From Pseudomonas sp. DY-1 (GTDB lineage Bacteria; Pseudomonadota; Gammaproteobacteria; Pseudomonadales; Pseudomonadaceae), in the NCBI RefSeq assembly GCF_003626975.1, contig NZ_CP032615.1, positions 1 through 26,350 on the forward strand: a stretch of 26,350 bases of DNA. The letters run 5' to 3'. Shown piece by piece: positions 1 through 7,053 of the stretch. Position 1 is the first letter of the stretch, and the number at the start of each line of letters is the position of its first letter. A program made the position numbers and the translations under genes. The notes under the pieces were generated by a model, which searched no databases, had not been told where the DNA came from, and worked only from the letters and a program-made list of their open reading frames with translations.

Positions 1-1208
1 TACACCTACCGGTCGCTCGCCGTGGGTTATTGCCGGCAGGGCAACTGTTCTACAACGAGCTCGGTCAGTGTTCGGGGACCCCCCGGAGCCGGAACCCGAT
101 CCCTGGAACACCATCGGCCAGAACCTCTCCCACGAACACCGCATGGCGACTACACCGGAGGTGTTGCCATCGGTGGCCGCACCGACCCTCCGGCGTGGTC
201 TGCCAGGGTTCCTGCCAGTACGCCTGGGACAGCGCCGGACCCACCAACGTCTACCGCTTCGTCGATGGCACGCCCAATGGCGTGTTCGGCCTGTTCTCGT
301 ACAAGGCAACGGCGTGTCCTGTAGCGCCGAAGACAGCCCTAACAAGGGCCCGTCCTCCCTGGAGGCGCAATCCAAATCCGAGTCCAGCTGCACCGACAAG
401 TGACCGACGGAGAAGGGCGGGTGCATATGACCTGCCAGACCAGCAGCGAATACACCAATCCCGGCTCCTGCGACCGGGCCAGGTTAACGGCGAAACCGTG
501 TGCATTCCCAACAGCCCGTCGCCCTCGCAGCAGAAGACCGAGACCGAAAAAGAATCACCGAGGTCACCAACCCGGACGGCTCCAAGACACCACCCACCAG
601 CGAAACCACCACTACGACCAACTGCTCCGGCACTAAGTCCTGCACCACCAGCGTGACCAACAACACCTCCGTCAGCCACACCAACGCCGACGGCAGCAAG
701 GGCGATGAGTCCTCCACCTGCACCGGCTCCGGCTGCAAGGACGGCGACGGCAAATCGCAGGACGACAAGGACAAGGAGAAGAAGAGAAGGAAGAAGACGA
801 GTCGGTAGCGACCGGCCTGGCCTGTACGGAAACCGTGGCGTGCGAAGGGATGCTATTCAGTGCGCGATTCTGCGGCAGGAAAAGGAGCAGAAGTGCGCGG
901 CTGAAGAACTGAACGACTTCGCGGCGCACAAGGACGATATCGAAGGCTTCCTCGCCGACGCCGATCCCGGCAACCCCGAATCGCCGCAACTCCAGGTGCC
1001 GTCCTTCATCGACTCCGGGGCCCGCTGGCTCCCGTCCGGCACCTGTCCAGCGGACCAGTCGCTCAACCTGCAAACCCTGGGTGGCCGCAGCTTCTCGCTG
1101 TCCTTTGAACCGCTCTGCGCGGCGGTCAACGACCTGTCCTATGTCCTCGTGGCCATTGCTGCCGTTGCGGCGGCGCTCTACGTGGGCCGAGCCTTTGGAG
1201 GTGCCTGA
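1..1208 (+). pseudogene. coaA copy 1, 5'-truncated by the window edge and frameshifted
   Basis: This corresponds to 12758-13978 of the intact coaA. Compared with that copy there are single-base losses near positions 32, 83, 105-112, 145, 190, 306, 402, 477, 552, 783 and 850, a substitution near 163, and a shifted C near 587-595. The reading frame therefore changes repeatedly. The losses sit mainly in homopolymers, which fits uncorrected sequencing error better than gene decay. Treat it as coaA whose frame should be taken from 12485-13978. Confidence 0.85.
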
Positions 1209-1533
1209 TGCAATTCCTCTTCATCGCCCAGCTCATCATGATGATCATCGGCCCCGCCGTGCGCCTGGTGCTGCGCATGCTCGGCGTCGGCTTCGTCACC
1301 TACGTCGGCTACAACATCGCGCTCAACGGGCCGAGTCCTACATCATGAGCCGGGTGGGCAGCAGCGGCGTGATCGTCCAGCAGATGCTCGGCATGGCGAA
1401 GTTCGACGTGATCGTGAACATCTACCTGTCCGCCATCACCACCCGCATGGTCCTGTCCGGTCTGGACAAGGCCGCAGACCTCAAACGCAAGCAAGTCTGG
1501 CGCGCCCCTGGCGGCAGCTCGATTGAAGCGTAA
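1208..1533 (+). pseudogene. pVI-like DUF2523 gene, copy 1, frameshifted
   Basis: The sequence equals 13978-14304 except for one missing G at about 1330, where copy 2 has four Gs after 'caac'. The loss splits the 108-aa frame after about residue 40. As with the neighbouring coaA lesions, this is probably a consensus error. The ATG overlaps the coaA stop in the same TGATG arrangement as in copy 2. Confidence 0.85.
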
Positions 1534-1545
1534 GGAGCCGCTCCC

Positions 1546-2721
1546 ATGATCATTCTGAGGACCGGCAAGCCCGGTCATGGCAAGACCCTCAACGCCATCC
1601 GCGAAATCGATGAGAAAGCCTTCAAGGCGGGCCGCGTCGTCTACTACCACAACGTCACCGGGCTCAAACCGGAGAAGCTGCAGGCGGCCTGGTTCGAGTT
1701 CGATGACGCCACCAAATGGTATGAGCTGCCCGCCGACGCCATCATCGTCGTGGACGAAGCCCAGGGCTCGGCGGCGGTGCCCATGTTCGGCGTTCGCGAT
1801 CCGCGCAAACCGATTCCCGAGCACGTCAGCCGCCTGGAGTTGATCCGCAAGAACGGTCACGAGCTGCACCTGATCACCCAGGACCCGCGCTTCCTGGATG
1901 TGCACGCGCGCCGTCTCGCCGATGGGCATATCCACTTCGTGCGGGTGTTCAAGTCGGCCCAGCTGCTGCGCTTCGAATCGCAGTTCGTCATCGAGGAGGT
2001 GGAAAAGAAAACCGCCTTCAAGGACGCCGACAAGCAGCCGGTGAAAATCGACCGGCGTTTCTTCGACGTCTACCAGAGCGCCAACGCGGGCCACCACTTC
2101 AAGGTCAAGCTGCCGAAGAAATTCCTGCTCGCCTCGCTGGTGATCGTCGTGGCGGCGGGCTTGGTCTTCCGCGCAGTGGAACGCTACAAGGAAGGCGCCT
2201 TGCAGGACCAGGCCAGCCCTGCGGCGGCAGAAAAGTCCCTGGTGGACAAGGTCAGCGACAAGGTGGATTCGGTGTTGGCGCCCGAGGCCACGGCGGCACC
2301 CAAGACCAAGGCGCAGTACCTGGCCAGCCGCGAACCGAGGATTCCTGATATTCCATCCTCGGCGCCGGTGTACGACGAACTGACCAAACCGGTGAGCCAT
2401 CCCCGGATGTACTGCCTGTCCACCTCGGACCCCTTCCTGGTGGCCAAGCGTCCCCCGGACACGGTGAAGGATGGCGTCTCCTGCCAGTGCTACAGCCAGC
2501 AGGCCACCCGCGTGGCGACCTCCTTCGACTTCTGCTTCAACGCGGCCACCTACGGCTTCTTCGACGCCAGCCTGCCGGACCGGCAATCGCTGGAGAACGC
2601 CAGGGCCAATCCGCCGCCCACCACCGGCCCCGCCCAGGTACCGCCTTTCGGCCCCGATGCGCCACCCAAGCAGGTACGCGTTACCCAAGTGCCCTATGTG
2701 AAGGGGGAGTTCCTGTGGTGA
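1546..2721 (+). CDS. zot: Zot-family assembly ATPase (pI-like), copy 1
   Basis: This is the inner-membrane motor that exports and assembles filamentous virions, the counterpart of Ff pI and Pf4 PA0726. The 391-aa protein opens with a Walker A loop GKPGHGKT (residues 7-14) and has a Walker B strand IIVVDEAQ (66-73). A single membrane helix lies at about 193-210, preceded by basic residues, and the periplasmic tail is Pro-rich with several Cys. Zot proteins of inoviruses share this cytoplasmic ATPase, one helix and periplasmic tail layout. The start is the ATG preceded by AGGAG about 10 bases upstream. It follows the DUF2523 gene by 12 bp, as expected for a morphogenesis operon coaA-pVI-zot. 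The long leftward open frame on the opposite strand is a shadow of its GC-rich codons. Confidence 0.95.
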   Translation: MIILRTGKPGHGKTLNAIREIDEKAFKAGRVVYYHNVTGLKPEKLQAAWFEFDDATKWYELPADAIIVVDEAQGSAAVPMFGVRDPRKPIPEHVSRLELIRKNGHELHLITQDPRFLDVHARRLADGHIHFVRVFKSAQLLRFESQFVIEEVEKKTAFKDADKQPVKIDRRFFDVYQSANAGHHFKVKLPKKFLLASLVIVVAAGLVFRAVERYKEGALQDQASPAAAEKSLVDKVSDKVDSVLAPEATAAPKTKAQYLASREPRIPDIPSSAPVYDELTKPVSHPRMYCLSTSDPFLVAKRPPDTVKDGVSCQCYSQQATRVATSFDFCFNAATYGFFDASLPDRQSLENARANPPPTTGPAQVPPFGPDAPPKQVRVTQVPYVKGEFLW

Positions 2722-2744
2722 TCGATCGCTTGGCTGTGACCCTC

Positions 2745-2826
2745 ACAGGGCCCTTCGCCGCGGCCTTTTTGCCCGGATGCGAGCTTGCGAGCACCGCGCA
2801 AAAGGCCGCGGGGCTGACGGCCCTGT
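2745..2826. other. Large interrupted inverted repeat, candidate replication origin or packaging signal
   Basis: Between zot and the initiator gene there is a nested inverted repeat. The outer arms are ACAGGGCC (2745-2752) and GGCCCTGT (2819-2826). The inner arms are CCGCGGCCTTTT (2758-2769) and AAAAGGCCGCGG (2800-2811), with a 30-base loop containing the repeat TGCGAGC. On single-stranded DNA this would fold into a stable branched hairpin. Rolling-circle origins and packaging signals of filamentous phages are intergenic hairpins of this kind, and the site lies directly upstream of the replication initiator. The origin role is inferred. A role as a zot terminator is also possible, since the inner right arm follows an A-rich rather than T-rich edge. 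Confidence 0.55.
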
Positions 2827-2886
2827 AACACGTCAGACAAAACAGTTTCGAAACGGCAAATACCGGCAAGTAATGGAGATTGGAAA

Positions 2887-4164
2887 ATGAAGGCGAAGGA
2901 CCTGTTGCGGGTTGATCCGCTGTTCAATGAAGACCCGAAGGGGCGTGTCTTTTTCGATCCACACACCATGCGGATGGTCGATTTGAGCAACGTCCGTTTG
3001 CTCCGCTGTGGCGTGGATACCGTCCGCCAGCTCTATCGTGGGCTGATCCGTCCTGGCGTGATCGAGCTGTTCGACAACCCCGGCACCATCGTCGATTTCG
3101 CCGGTGAGCGGTGGCATGCCGGGCGAGTGGGCAAGGATTCGGGCTACCAGTACAAGCTCCAGAATGCGGACCTCGGCTTCATTCTGCTGGTGAAGAACTT
3201 CAACGTGAAGGTGGACAGCCTCGGCCCTCACGTGAAGATCGAGGTGTCGCCGCATGCCATCGATGCCCTCAGCCCGGAACGCCTCCAGGCCCGAATGGAT
3301 CACTACGCCGAACACCTGCTGTCCCATGTCGAGGTGAACCAGTGTGCCGTGCATCTGGCCCTGGATCTCCAGAACTGGACCCCGCCCGCCGATTTCGTCG
3401 CCCGCATGCACTGTCGCGCCCGGACGCACCGCGACATTTCCGGCATCAACGAAATCCAGTGGGACACCAAGTCCAGCGTCTACGGACGCGGCGAAACCTA
3501 CATGTTCGGCTCGGCCAGCGGTATCCAGCTCTGCCTGTACAACAAGACCGAGCAGGCCCGGGCCACCGACAAGCTGGATTACTGGGAAGAGGTCTGGAAG
3601 CGCCGCGACTCCTTCTGCGATGACGACCCGCTCAACTACGACCCAGAGCAGGACGTGTGGCGGATCGAACTGCGCTATCACCACTCCATCGTCCAGCAGT
3701 TCGCCTCTGGCTCGATTGACGCCCGCTCCGGTCAGGCCATCGAAACCAAGACCTTCGAAGCCTTCTCCGGGCATCTGGACGGCCTGTGGCGGTACGGCCT
3801 GGGGCAATTCAAGCTGCTGGCCCGTCCTGGCTATTTCGAGCCGATCTGGTCGCTGATCCGCAATGACGTGGTGGTCGATCTGCCGGTGGACTCGCTGCTG
3901 GAGGAAACCGAGTACAAGCGCTACCACAAGACCAGCCGGGGCTTTTCCGGGAAGAACGTGGAGCTGTTCTTGGGAAACTTCGTCAGCCTACTGGCAAGGG
4001 AGCGGGTGGGCGCAAAAAAGGCATTTGATCGGCTGCAAACCTGGGAATGCTGGCCGGTCATTCGGGATCACTACGCCGCCAAGGAGATGAGCGAGAACGA
4101 CATCTACAAGCACATCAAGGACCTGCTGGAGGAACGCCATATCCGGTGGGGGAGGGCGGTGTAG
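2887..4164 (+). CDS. Replication initiator protein, copy 1
   Basis: This 425-aa protein sits where Pf phages encode their replication initiation protein (Pf4 PA0727), between zot and the integrase. Visible landmarks are the strand AVHLALDLQ in the first half, YNKTEQAR in the middle and WRIELRYH further on. They resemble the strands and the YxK..E and RxE(L/I)R motifs of Rep_trans/phage-type rolling-circle initiators. It would nick the double-stranded replicative form to start plus-strand synthesis. I cannot assign the catalytic tyrosine with confidence. The ATG start follows TGGAGA about 8 bases upstream. The stop codon TAG shares its G with the integrase start, so the two genes are probably translationally coupled. 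Confidence 0.82.
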   Translation: MKAKDLLRVDPLFNEDPKGRVFFDPHTMRMVDLSNVRLLRCGVDTVRQLYRGLIRPGVIELFDNPGTIVDFAGERWHAGRVGKDSGYQYKLQNADLGFILLVKNFNVKVDSLGPHVKIEVSPHAIDALSPERLQARMDHYAEHLLSHVEVNQCAVHLALDLQNWTPPADFVARMHCRARTHRDISGINEIQWDTKSSVYGRGETYMFGSASGIQLCLYNKTEQARATDKLDYWEEVWKRRDSFCDDDPLNYDPEQDVWRIELRYHHSIVQQFASGSIDARSGQAIETKTFEAFSGHLDGLWRYGLGQFKLLARPGYFEPIWSLIRNDVVVDLPVDSLLEETEYKRYHKTSRGFSGKNVELFLGNFVSLLARERVGAKKAFDRLQTWECWPVIRDHYAAKEMSENDIYKHIKDLLEERHIRWGRAV

Positions 4165-5171
4165 TGGCCATCGTTCAGTTGTCCGATGGTCGTTGGCGAG
4201 TCGATGTGGAGCCAATCAAGGGCAAGCGATTCCGCAAGACGCTGAAGACCAAGGGCGAGGCCCAGCGCTTCGAAGCGACCTGCCGATCCAAGTGCATCGA
4301 AACGCCCAACTGGAGCCCCAAACCCAAGGATCGTCGCCGTCTCTCCGAGCTGGTTCAGCTCTGGTATGAGTTGCACGGGGTCTCCCTCACGGATGGCCAT
4401 CGCCGCTTTGCCATTCTCAAGACCACCGCTCAGAGCATGGGTGACCCAATAGCGCGATCTGTCGAAGGCGCCCATGTTGCGTCGATCCGTGCCAAGTGGA
4501 TGGCGAAAGGTGTGAAGGGCAAGACGGCGAACAACCGGCTGGGCTACCTCAAGGCGGTGTACAACGAGCTGTACAAGCTGGATGTGATCGACTACCCGTG
4601 CCCGTTCAGCCGTATCCAGCCCGTCCGCTTGCAGGAACGGCCGCTGGCCTACCTGACCAAGCCGCAGATAGCCGAGCTGCTGGAAGCGCTACGCACTCGG
4701 GACACGGCGCCGCATACCTACATGGTCGCGCTGATCTGCCTATCGACGGGAGCACGATGGGGCGAGGCGCAGGCTTTGACCCCGGAAAGGATCGGCTCGG
4801 GCGTCATAACCTTCGCTAACACCAAGTCGAAGCGAGTGAGGGCAGTCCCGGTGGCTCCGTCCCTGGTGGAGTCGATGCAAAAGCACTGGCGTGAGCATGG
4901 CCCGTTCAGCAACTGCATCGGCGTGTTCCGCAAGGTGCTTCTCGAAACCTCGATCAACCCGCCCAAGGGCCAGTCGAGCCACATTCTGCGTCACACCTTC
5001 GCTGCCCACTTCATCATGGGTGGCGGGCACATTGTGACGTTGAAGGAGATCCTGGGGCATGCCTCGCTGAGCATGACGATGCGCTACGCACACCTGGCTC
5101 CCGAGCATTTGCATGATGCGATCAGGCTTGGGCCGATGGCCGATTTCACTCTACCGCCTGCTAACCAATGA
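4164..5171 (+). CDS. Tyrosine-recombinase phage integrase, copy 1
   Basis: It integrates and excises the phage at the tRNA-Gly attachment site some 750 bp downstream. With a GTG start at 4164 the protein has 335 residues. That start is chosen because the N-terminus then reads (M)AIVQLSDGRWRVDV, typical of Pf-type integrases, and a GGGGGAGGG ribosome site lies just upstream. Upstream in-frame codons fall inside the initiator gene. The N-terminal part (about 1-50) resembles an arm-binding domain and about 55-150 a SAM-like core-binding domain. The catalytic residues are all present: R198 (GARWGE), H273 and R276 (HILRH), H299 (LGHAS) and Y308 (MRYAHL). It overlaps the initiator stop by one base and is followed after 43 bp by the toxin-antitoxin pair. 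Confidence 0.93.
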   Translation: MAIVQLSDGRWRVDVEPIKGKRFRKTLKTKGEAQRFEATCRSKCIETPNWSPKPKDRRRLSELVQLWYELHGVSLTDGHRRFAILKTTAQSMGDPIARSVEGAHVASIRAKWMAKGVKGKTANNRLGYLKAVYNELYKLDVIDYPCPFSRIQPVRLQERPLAYLTKPQIAELLEALRTRDTAPHTYMVALICLSTGARWGEAQALTPERIGSGVITFANTKSKRVRAVPVAPSLVESMQKHWREHGPFSNCIGVFRKVLLETSINPPKGQSSHILRHTFAAHFIMGGGHIVTLKEILGHASLSMTMRYAHLAPEHLHDAIRLGPMADFTLPPANQ

Positions 5172-5190
5172 CCGAGTCAATTGAAGGGGA

Positions 5191-5205
5191 TACGCCAGTG
5201 GCGTA
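5191..5205. promoter_or_regulatory. Palindromic operator candidate upstream of the toxin gene
   Basis: TACGCC-AGT-GGCGTA is a perfect 15-base palindrome ending 9 bp before the toxin ATG, in the only gap between the integrase and the toxin-antitoxin pair. HigA-type antitoxins usually repress their own operon by binding such a site, so this is a plausible autoregulatory operator. It could also mask the toxin ribosome site in mRNA. Confidence 0.5.
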
Positions 5206-5214
5206 CTATCGGCG

Positions 5215-5529
5215 ATGATCTTTATTGAGACTCCGATCTTCACCAAGCGTCTGCGTGAGTTGCTCAGCGACGACAGCTATGCGGCGTTTCAGCGCCAGTT
5301 GGCCGAGCGGCCGGATATGGGCGACGTGATCGAAGGCACCGGAGGTATTCGCAAAGTGCGTGTCGCCTCGGGTGGACACGGTAAGCGGGGCGGGTCCAGG
5401 GTCATCTACTACCACTTCACTTCGGCTTCGCAGATTGCACTGCTGCTGATCTACCCGAAGAACGAGAAGGATGATCTGTCGGCCGATGAGCGAAAGGTGC
5501 TCAAGCAAATCATTGAGCGGTGGAGGTAA
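5215..5529 (+). CDS. HigB/RelE-superfamily toxin, copy 1
   Basis: This small protein (104 aa) looks like a RelE-superfamily mRNA interferase. Supporting features are the start IETPIFTKRLRELLSDD, a central GTGGIRKVRVA segment, RVIYYHF and LLLIYPKNEKDDLS, then a basic C-terminal helix ending in ERWR. The GG(I/L)RK(V/I)R and YPKNEKDDL segments are typical of the HigB-2/RelE-like group paired with NadS-type antitoxins. It is first in a toxin-first pair, five bases ahead of an HTH antitoxin, the usual HigBA order. Pf4 carries the PfiT/PfiA toxin-antitoxin at the same place after its integrase, where it stabilises the prophage. By position this pair probably has the same role. Confidence 0.82.
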   Translation: MIFIETPIFTKRLRELLSDDSYAAFQRQLAERPDMGDVIEGTGGIRKVRVASGGHGKRGGSRVIYYHFTSASQIALLLIYPKNEKDDLSADERKVLKQIIERWR

Positions 5530-5534
5530 TCGCC

Positions 5535-5822
5535 ATGAGCAAATTCTTTGAAGACCTTCTGGAAAGCGTCCAGCAAATGGACGAGATCCACCGTGGCGAG
5601 CGTAAGCCTTCACGGGAGTTCACCGTGGACGCGCTGCAGGTGAAGGAAATCCGCAAGGCCACTGGCCTGACCCAAGCCAAGTTTGCGGCCATGATCGATG
5701 TGCAGCTCGGCACGTTGCGCAACTGGGAACAAGGTCGGCGTGAACCCACTGGCCCGGCCAAGGCGCTGCTGCGGGCCATCCACAATGACCCCAAACACGT
5801 CATCCAGGCACTGTCTCACTGA
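5535..5822 (+). CDS. HigA/NadS-type HTH antitoxin, copy 1
   Basis: The 95-aa protein has an Xre-type helix-turn-helix at about residues 36-85. VKEIRKATGLTQAKFAAMI is the first part, LGTLRNWEQGRR the recognition helix and PTGPAKALLRAI the closing helix. This is the usual NadS/HigA antitoxin form, with an N-terminal segment that would wrap the toxin. The ATG at 5535 is chosen over the in-frame GTG at 5520 because GGAGG (5522-5526) is correctly placed for it. The gap to the toxin stop is 5 bp. It is the last gene before attP, so it ends one side of the integrated prophage. It probably binds the palindrome at 5191-5205. Confidence 0.85.
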   Translation: MSKFFEDLLESVQQMDEIHRGERKPSREFTVDALQVKEIRKATGLTQAKFAAMIDVQLGTLRNWEQGRREPTGPAKALLRAIHNDPKHVIQALSH

Positions 5823-5840
5823 GCCTGTAGGCGGGTCGAT

Positions 5841-5860
5841 TTCGACACTTTTTCGACACC
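5841..5860 (+). repeat. Arm-type direct repeat pair, left of attP
   Basis: TTCGACAC occurs twice, 11 bases apart start to start, in a 20-base block that recurs with one mismatch at 6036-6055 on the other side of the tRNA-like core. Paired direct repeats flanking an attachment core are typical integrase arm or excisionase sites. The function is inferred. Confidence 0.55.
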
Positions 5861-5877
5861 ACCAAACCCCAGAAACG

Positions 5878-5901
5878 AAAAAACCCCATAAATCAGGGGC
5901 T
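5878..5901 (-). terminator. Leftward terminator downstream of the tRNA-Gly 3' end
   Basis: On the minus strand AGCCCC pairs with GGGGTT (one G-U) around an 8-base loop and runs into six Ts. It lies 14 bases past the CCA of the tRNA 3' end read in the same direction. It would therefore end transcription of the tRNA-Gly gene rebuilt on integration, the phage supplying both the 3' end and the terminator. Confidence 0.55.
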
Positions 5902-5915
5902 TAGTCAGGGGATTT

Positions 5916-5941
5916 TGGAGCGGGCGAAGGGAATCGAACCC
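5916..5941 (-). other. attP core: tRNA-Gly 3' end
   Basis: On the minus strand this reads GGGTTCGATTCCC followed by TTCGCCCGCTCCA. That is a T-loop (GGTTCGATTCC), the 3' acceptor strand CGCCCGC, U at the discriminator position and CCA. The acceptor strand and U73 fit a bacterial tRNA-Gly beginning GCGGGCG, probably the CCC isoacceptor. There is no D-arm or anticodon arm, so this is not a full tRNA gene. Identity to tRNA structure stops just beyond GGG (the next base C would mispair with T in the T-stem), which marks the probable crossover edge. Pf4 integrates in a tRNA-Gly gene. Confidence 0.85.
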
Positions 5942-6035
5942 GTTTCAGGTGGGTCGCAGTAGGTTGCAAAGTGGTGCAAAGCCCTGATCACTCGGCCTGC
6001 CAAGGCTTTGTCTCGTTGCTATGTGTCGCTGTGTA

Positions 6036-6055
6036 TTCGACACATTTTCGACACC
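6036..6055 (+). repeat. Arm-type direct repeat pair, right of attP
   Basis: The block matches 5841-5860 at 19 of 20 bases and again carries TTCGACAC twice. Its first half also forms the right arm of a perfect 8-base inverted repeat with 6021-6028, so the same motif appears in both orientations on this side. Probable integrase or excisionase binding site. Confidence 0.55.
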
Positions 6056-6146
6056 TCGCGGGTTTCGTTACATCCGCCGCGCCGCAGGGTTTCCTTTCCG
6101 GTAGGATCGTTGCAATAGCTCAATGTGGGACAGAGGAGGTCTGTAA

Positions 6147-6899
6147 ATGAGCGCAGAAGTTATCGCGGCGATTATCGGGTTTTGTGGGGTTGCTTTTGCC
6201 GCCTTTCTAAGTTCTGTTGGATACCTTCTTAAGGCGCGAGTTGAGCTAAAGCGAAGTGCTCGTCTTGTTCTTTATTATCTTATGGAGATCAGATACACCA
6301 TAAATACTACGCTCATTGATCCCAATAGTTTTTATGAAGGGTTCATGAGGGAGGTAAATAAAGTGTTTGAGGCGAGAGGTATTCCAGTAGCCGATCCTGT
6401 TATTGCTGAGTTGGTTGAAGCGGCGGTCTATGCTCATCTGTCAAATATGGTGGGGTCCATACGAATGGAGATTGATGAGGGGCTTTTGGTTGGCTATGAG
6501 GAGTCCCTGAAACTATTGGCGTGTGAAAAACCTGTTCTGGCCTATCAGCTAAGGGGCAAGGAGAGAATCCAAGAGGCTGCTTCTCACACAATTCAATATA
6601 CGGAAAAGTTAGAGAAAGAAATCATTCCTGATATCTCCACTGGGAAAGTTCAGGATTTTCTCCTATCGTTCTCGCGTAGTAAGAAAGGTGAGTCTCTGAA
6701 TGAGGTTGCCGATATGCTGGATGGAGACATCCTCATGCTCGCCAAGAACTGTGGGTTCCTTGAATATATAAAGTGCAAAAGAGCCTTAAAAAAGACCTCA
6801 AGGCTCCATGAGAACTTCGATTTTTCCGGTATAGACGAGTTTCTTGACACGATGATGGACTCACTCAAAGTCTTCGCCCAAGCCCAAGAAATTAAGTAG
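6147..6899 (+). CDS. Accessory one-helix membrane protein, unknown function, copy 1
   Basis: I do not recognise this 250-aa protein. One strongly hydrophobic segment (about residues 4-28, rich in Ala, Ile and Phe) is followed at once by basic residues (KARVELKRSAR). The remainder is long, charged and helical, probably cytoplasmic with the N-terminus outside. The gene starts at an ATG behind GAGGAGG. Its AT-rich codon use differs sharply from the phage backbone, as does that of the next two genes, so it is probably acquired cargo. It is the first gene past attP, reads rightward and converges on the leftward DGxxR/HEPN-like operon. A role in superinfection exclusion or as a membrane partner of that operon is possible but not shown. 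Confidence 0.7.
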   Translation: MSAEVIAAIIGFCGVAFAAFLSSVGYLLKARVELKRSARLVLYYLMEIRYTINTTLIDPNSFYEGFMREVNKVFEARGIPVADPVIAELVEAAVYAHLSNMVGSIRMEIDEGLLVGYEESLKLLACEKPVLAYQLRGKERIQEAASHTIQYTEKLEKEIIPDISTGKVQDFLLSFSRSKKGESLNEVADMLDGDILMLAKNCGFLEYIKCKRALKKTSRLHENFDFSGIDEFLDTMMDSLKVFAQAQEIK

Positions 6900-6936
6900 C
6901 AGTAGAAGAACTCTCTCGTCCTGGCTAGTGTTCATG

Positions 6937-6977
6937 GCGCCAATCAACGGAATGTTGAATAAATTAGTGATTGGCGC
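6937..6977. terminator. Inverted repeat between convergent genes, possible bidirectional terminator
   Basis: GCGCCAATCA (6937-6946) is the exact reverse complement of TGATTGGCGC (6968-6977), with a 21-base AT-rich loop. It sits in the 154-bp gap where the rightward membrane-protein gene meets the leftward operon. No T-run follows on either strand, so intrinsic termination is uncertain; a protein-binding site is the alternative. Confidence 0.4.
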
Positions 6978-7053
6978 AGTGCTCAATTCTTTTGAATTTA
7001 AATTGGGGGGTAAATCTATTTCGCTCCCTGTTTTCGAGGATCTGGTTCAGCCA

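Larger units (their letters stand above)
5823..6146. other. Non-coding attachment region (324 bp)
   Basis: No gene is seen between the antitoxin and the accessory membrane-protein gene. The stretch holds the arm repeats, tRNA terminator, tRNA-Gly core, a short repeat TGCAAAG (twice near 5966-5982), and an inverted repeat ATGTGTCG/CGACACAT at 6021-6028 and 6038-6045. A ribosome site GAGGAGG precedes the ATG at 6147. The whole is best read as attP. Confidence 0.75.

Noticed and set aside
22..808. Several small rightward frames at the window start as separate genes
   Set aside because: They are fragments of coaA produced by one-base deletions; copy 2 has one uninterrupted frame.
1309..2688. Long leftward open frame (459 codons) opposite zot, and its longer form in copy 2
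   Set aside because: It mirrors the GC-rich codon bias of zot, its composition is His/Arg/Gly/Val-rich as in shadow frames, and it has no family motif.
2833..3927. Leftward open frame opposite the replication initiator
   Set aside because: Shadow frame of the initiator gene; it runs against the operon and has no recognisable motif or ribosome site.
5916..5941. A complete tRNA-Gly gene
   Set aside because: Only the T-loop and 3' acceptor end are present; there is no anticodon or D-arm beyond it.
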